Part shown: piece after piece, positions 62,788 to 64,000 of the stretch
Position numbering within the stretch: the stretch's first letter is position 1
Layout of the letters: each line of letters starts with the position of its first letter
NCBI RefSeq assembly: GCF_022829605.1
Contig: NZ_JAKSYD010000253.1
Coordinates: 1-64,000 of the forward strand
Direction of reading: 5' to 3'
From: Methylobacterium sp. E-065
GTDB taxonomy: Bacteria > Pseudomonadota > Alphaproteobacteria > Rhizobiales > Beijerinckiaceae
Length of the DNA: 64,000 bases
Translations under genes and position numbers: made by a program
Notes under the pieces: generated by a model
What the model was told of the DNA's origin: nothing
Seen by the model: the letters and a program-made list of their open reading frames with translations, nothing else
The model's database searches: none

Positions 62788-63762
62788 TCAGTCCGGGACC
62801 GTCAGATCCGCGATGCCCTTTGGGGCCTCCGGGAATCGCGGGTCCATCGCCTCCAGCGTATCCGCGACGGTCCGCGCGATCACGTAGTTGCGGAACCACT
62901 TGTGATCGGCCGGCACCACCAGCCACGGGGCCGCGGGCGTCGAGCAGCGGGTGAGCGCATCCGCGAAGGCCTGCTGATAGGCATCCCAGGATTGGCGCTC
63001 AACCAGATCGGCCGGATCGAACTTCCAATGCTTCTCCGGATCGGCGATCCGGGCCTCGAGGCGCTTCTTCTGCTCCGCTTTGGAGATGTGCAGGAAGAAC
63101 TTGAGGATCGTCGTGCCCGATTCGGCGAGCAGGCGCTCGAAATCGTTGATCCGGCCGTAGCGGCTCTCCCAGACCGCATTCGGCACGAGGCCCTTCACGC
63201 GCACCACCAGCACGTCCTCGTAATGGCTGCGGTTGAACACGCCGATCATGCCGCGCGCCGGCGTCCGGGCATGGTAGCGCCACAGGAAATCGTGAGCGCG
63301 CTCGTCGCTCGACGGAACCTTGAACGAGGTGACGGCGCAGCCCTGCGGGTTCACGCCTTTGAGCACAGACCGGATTGTCCCGTCCTTGCCGCCGGTGTCG
63401 ATCGCCTGGAAAACCAGCAGCAGGCTGCGCGCGTGTTCGGCGTAAAGTCGTTCCTGGAGGGCATCGATGCGCGCCCGTTCGTTTGCCAGCGCGTCCTTCG
63501 CCCAGTCCTTGTCGAGGCCGCCATCGGCACGCGGGTCCACGGCCTGGAGGTCGAAGGGCGCACCCGGCTCGACCGTGACGATTCCCGGGGCCGCGCGGGC
63601 GGAAACCGGGGCATGTCCGCCCGTCATGGTCGGCGCAGTGTCCGCGACGGCGCCGGCCCAGCGGGCCGTCGAGGGTCGGGCCGATCCGTGCAGGTCGGCG
63701 CTGTCTGTCACAGCGTCCTCGTGCTTCTGGCCGCGATGATGCTTGCCGTGCTTCTTCGACAT
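62788..63762 (-). CDS. ppk2: Polyphosphate kinase 2 family protein
   Basis: The 324-residue protein has the PPK2 core with Walker A FQAIDTGGKDGTIRSVLKGV, the FNRSHYEDVLVVRVKGLVP lid region and FFLHISKAEQKKRLEARIAD. PPK2 uses polyphosphate to phosphorylate nucleotides. A His/Lys-rich head (SKKHGKHHRGQKHED) and an Ala-rich segment extend the N-terminus by ~75 residues. Start at 63762 by this head; 15 bases upstream of the AAA ATPase gene, likely one transcript. Confidence 0.9.
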   Translation of the reverse strand: MSKKHGKHHRGQKHEDAVTDSADLHGSARPSTARWAGAVADTAPTMTGGHAPVSARAAPGIVTVEPGAPFDLQAVDPRADGGLDKDWAKDALANERARIDALQERLYAEHARSLLLVFQAIDTGGKDGTIRSVLKGVNPQGCAVTSFKVPSSDERAHDFLWRYHARTPARGMIGVFNRSHYEDVLVVRVKGLVPNAVWESRYGRINDFERLLAESGTTILKFFLHISKAEQKKRLEARIADPEKHWKFDPADLVERQSWDAYQQAFADALTRCSTPAAPWLVVPADHKWFRNYVIARTVADTLEAMDPRFPEAPKGIADLTVPD

Positions 63763-63850
63763 GAGGCAGGACCTGTTTCCGGGTGTTGCCGACCGTCGGC
63801 GAAAACGGGTTGGCGCTCCGAGCCGTTCCGAGTGCCGGCGCAGGACGGGG

Positions 63851-64000
63851 TTGAGACGGTTGGTCAGCATCTACTTCATCCGCCACGGCCAGACCGACTG
63901 GAACGCCGAGGGGCGCCTCCAGGGCGGCCGCGACATCGATCTGAACGCGCATGGGGAGAGCCAAGCCGCCGCCGTCGCGGAGCGCATCGCCGCCGCGGCG
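63851..64000 (+). CDS. Histidine phosphatase (phosphoglycerate mutase family), partial
   Basis: The visible ~50 residues read LVSIYFIRHGQTDWNAEGRL, with the RHG phosphohistidine motif, then QGGRDIDLNAHGESQAAAVA. This is the N-terminus of a GpmB/SixA-type phosphatase. Start is TTG at 63851 or 63860; it is cut by the window edge. In many Rhizobiales it follows fabI directly; here an ATPase and ppk2 intervene on the other strand. Confidence 0.8.
   Translation, partial: MRRLVSIYFIRHGQTDWNAEGRLQGGRDIDLNAHGESQAAAVAERIAAAA

Overview
The window is high-GC DNA (by eye near 70 %) with tightly packed genes. It reads as a chromosomal segment of an alphaproteobacterium, most likely Methylobacterium or Methylorubrum (Hyphomicrobiales). 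This rests on gene content and style: an Omp25/31-type outer-membrane barrel, a DUF6894 protein, a nadABC operon behind paired operator-like palindromes, a cbpA-type dnaJ next to fabI, a periplasmic molybdenum aldehyde dehydrogenase (PaoABC), and a large amide/urea-type uptake operon. The genus is inferred; no rRNA, tRNA, CRISPR array or insertion sequence was recognised.

Layout. 1-7.6 kb, nearly all minus strand: the end of an outer-membrane protein gene, the lgt - MidA-type methyltransferase pair with pgeF downstream, a cupin / SMP-30 lactonase / VOC three-gene operon, and dnaB. 7.9-11.8 kb: paoA-paoB-paoC. 12-16.4 kb: an aldo/keto reductase and nadA-nadB-nadC. 16.5-23 kb: kup, htpG and the LPS-transport genes lptC-lptA-lptB. 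23-24.8 kb: a small accessory patch with a frameshifted MFS gene and a DUF4258/DUF2283 pair, where many relatives have rpoN. 24.8-41.3 kb: mixed metabolic genes (DHH phosphoesterase, two MFS transporters, a LuxR-type regulator, GNAT, DUF2147, a beta-lactamase-fold esterase, DUF427, otsB, glk, GhrA-type reductase, a large di-heme cytochrome c, an SDR).

41.4-55.5 kb is the most striking part. A ten-gene minus-strand block (urtA-B-C-D-E, a MetX-like alpha/beta hydrolase, fmdA formamidase, fmdB, amiE aliphatic amidase, a ClpP-like protein) diverges from a plus-strand two-component pair. The sensor of that pair is a single 1119-residue chain: an NCS1-type 12-helix permease, an eight-cysteine cluster, two further helices, a histidine kinase and a receiver. 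The next gene, overlapping by 8 bases, is a receiver-LuxR response regulator. The divergent control region holds an ATACGC/GCGTAT palindrome. No urease is present, and two amidases are in the block, so the transporter probably feeds short-chain amides to AmiE and FmdA, releasing ammonia and carboxylates, with the permease-kinase sensing the substrate or a related one.

55.5-64 kb: small DUF proteins, a DUF488 protein, a GH25 muramidase-like lipoprotein, a Crp/Fnr regulator, a VOC protein, a DnaJ-type co-chaperone with fabI, a RecF-like AAA ATPase, a PPK2 polyphosphate kinase, and the start of a histidine phosphatase. Several intergenic regions carry related GC-rich palindromic repeats.
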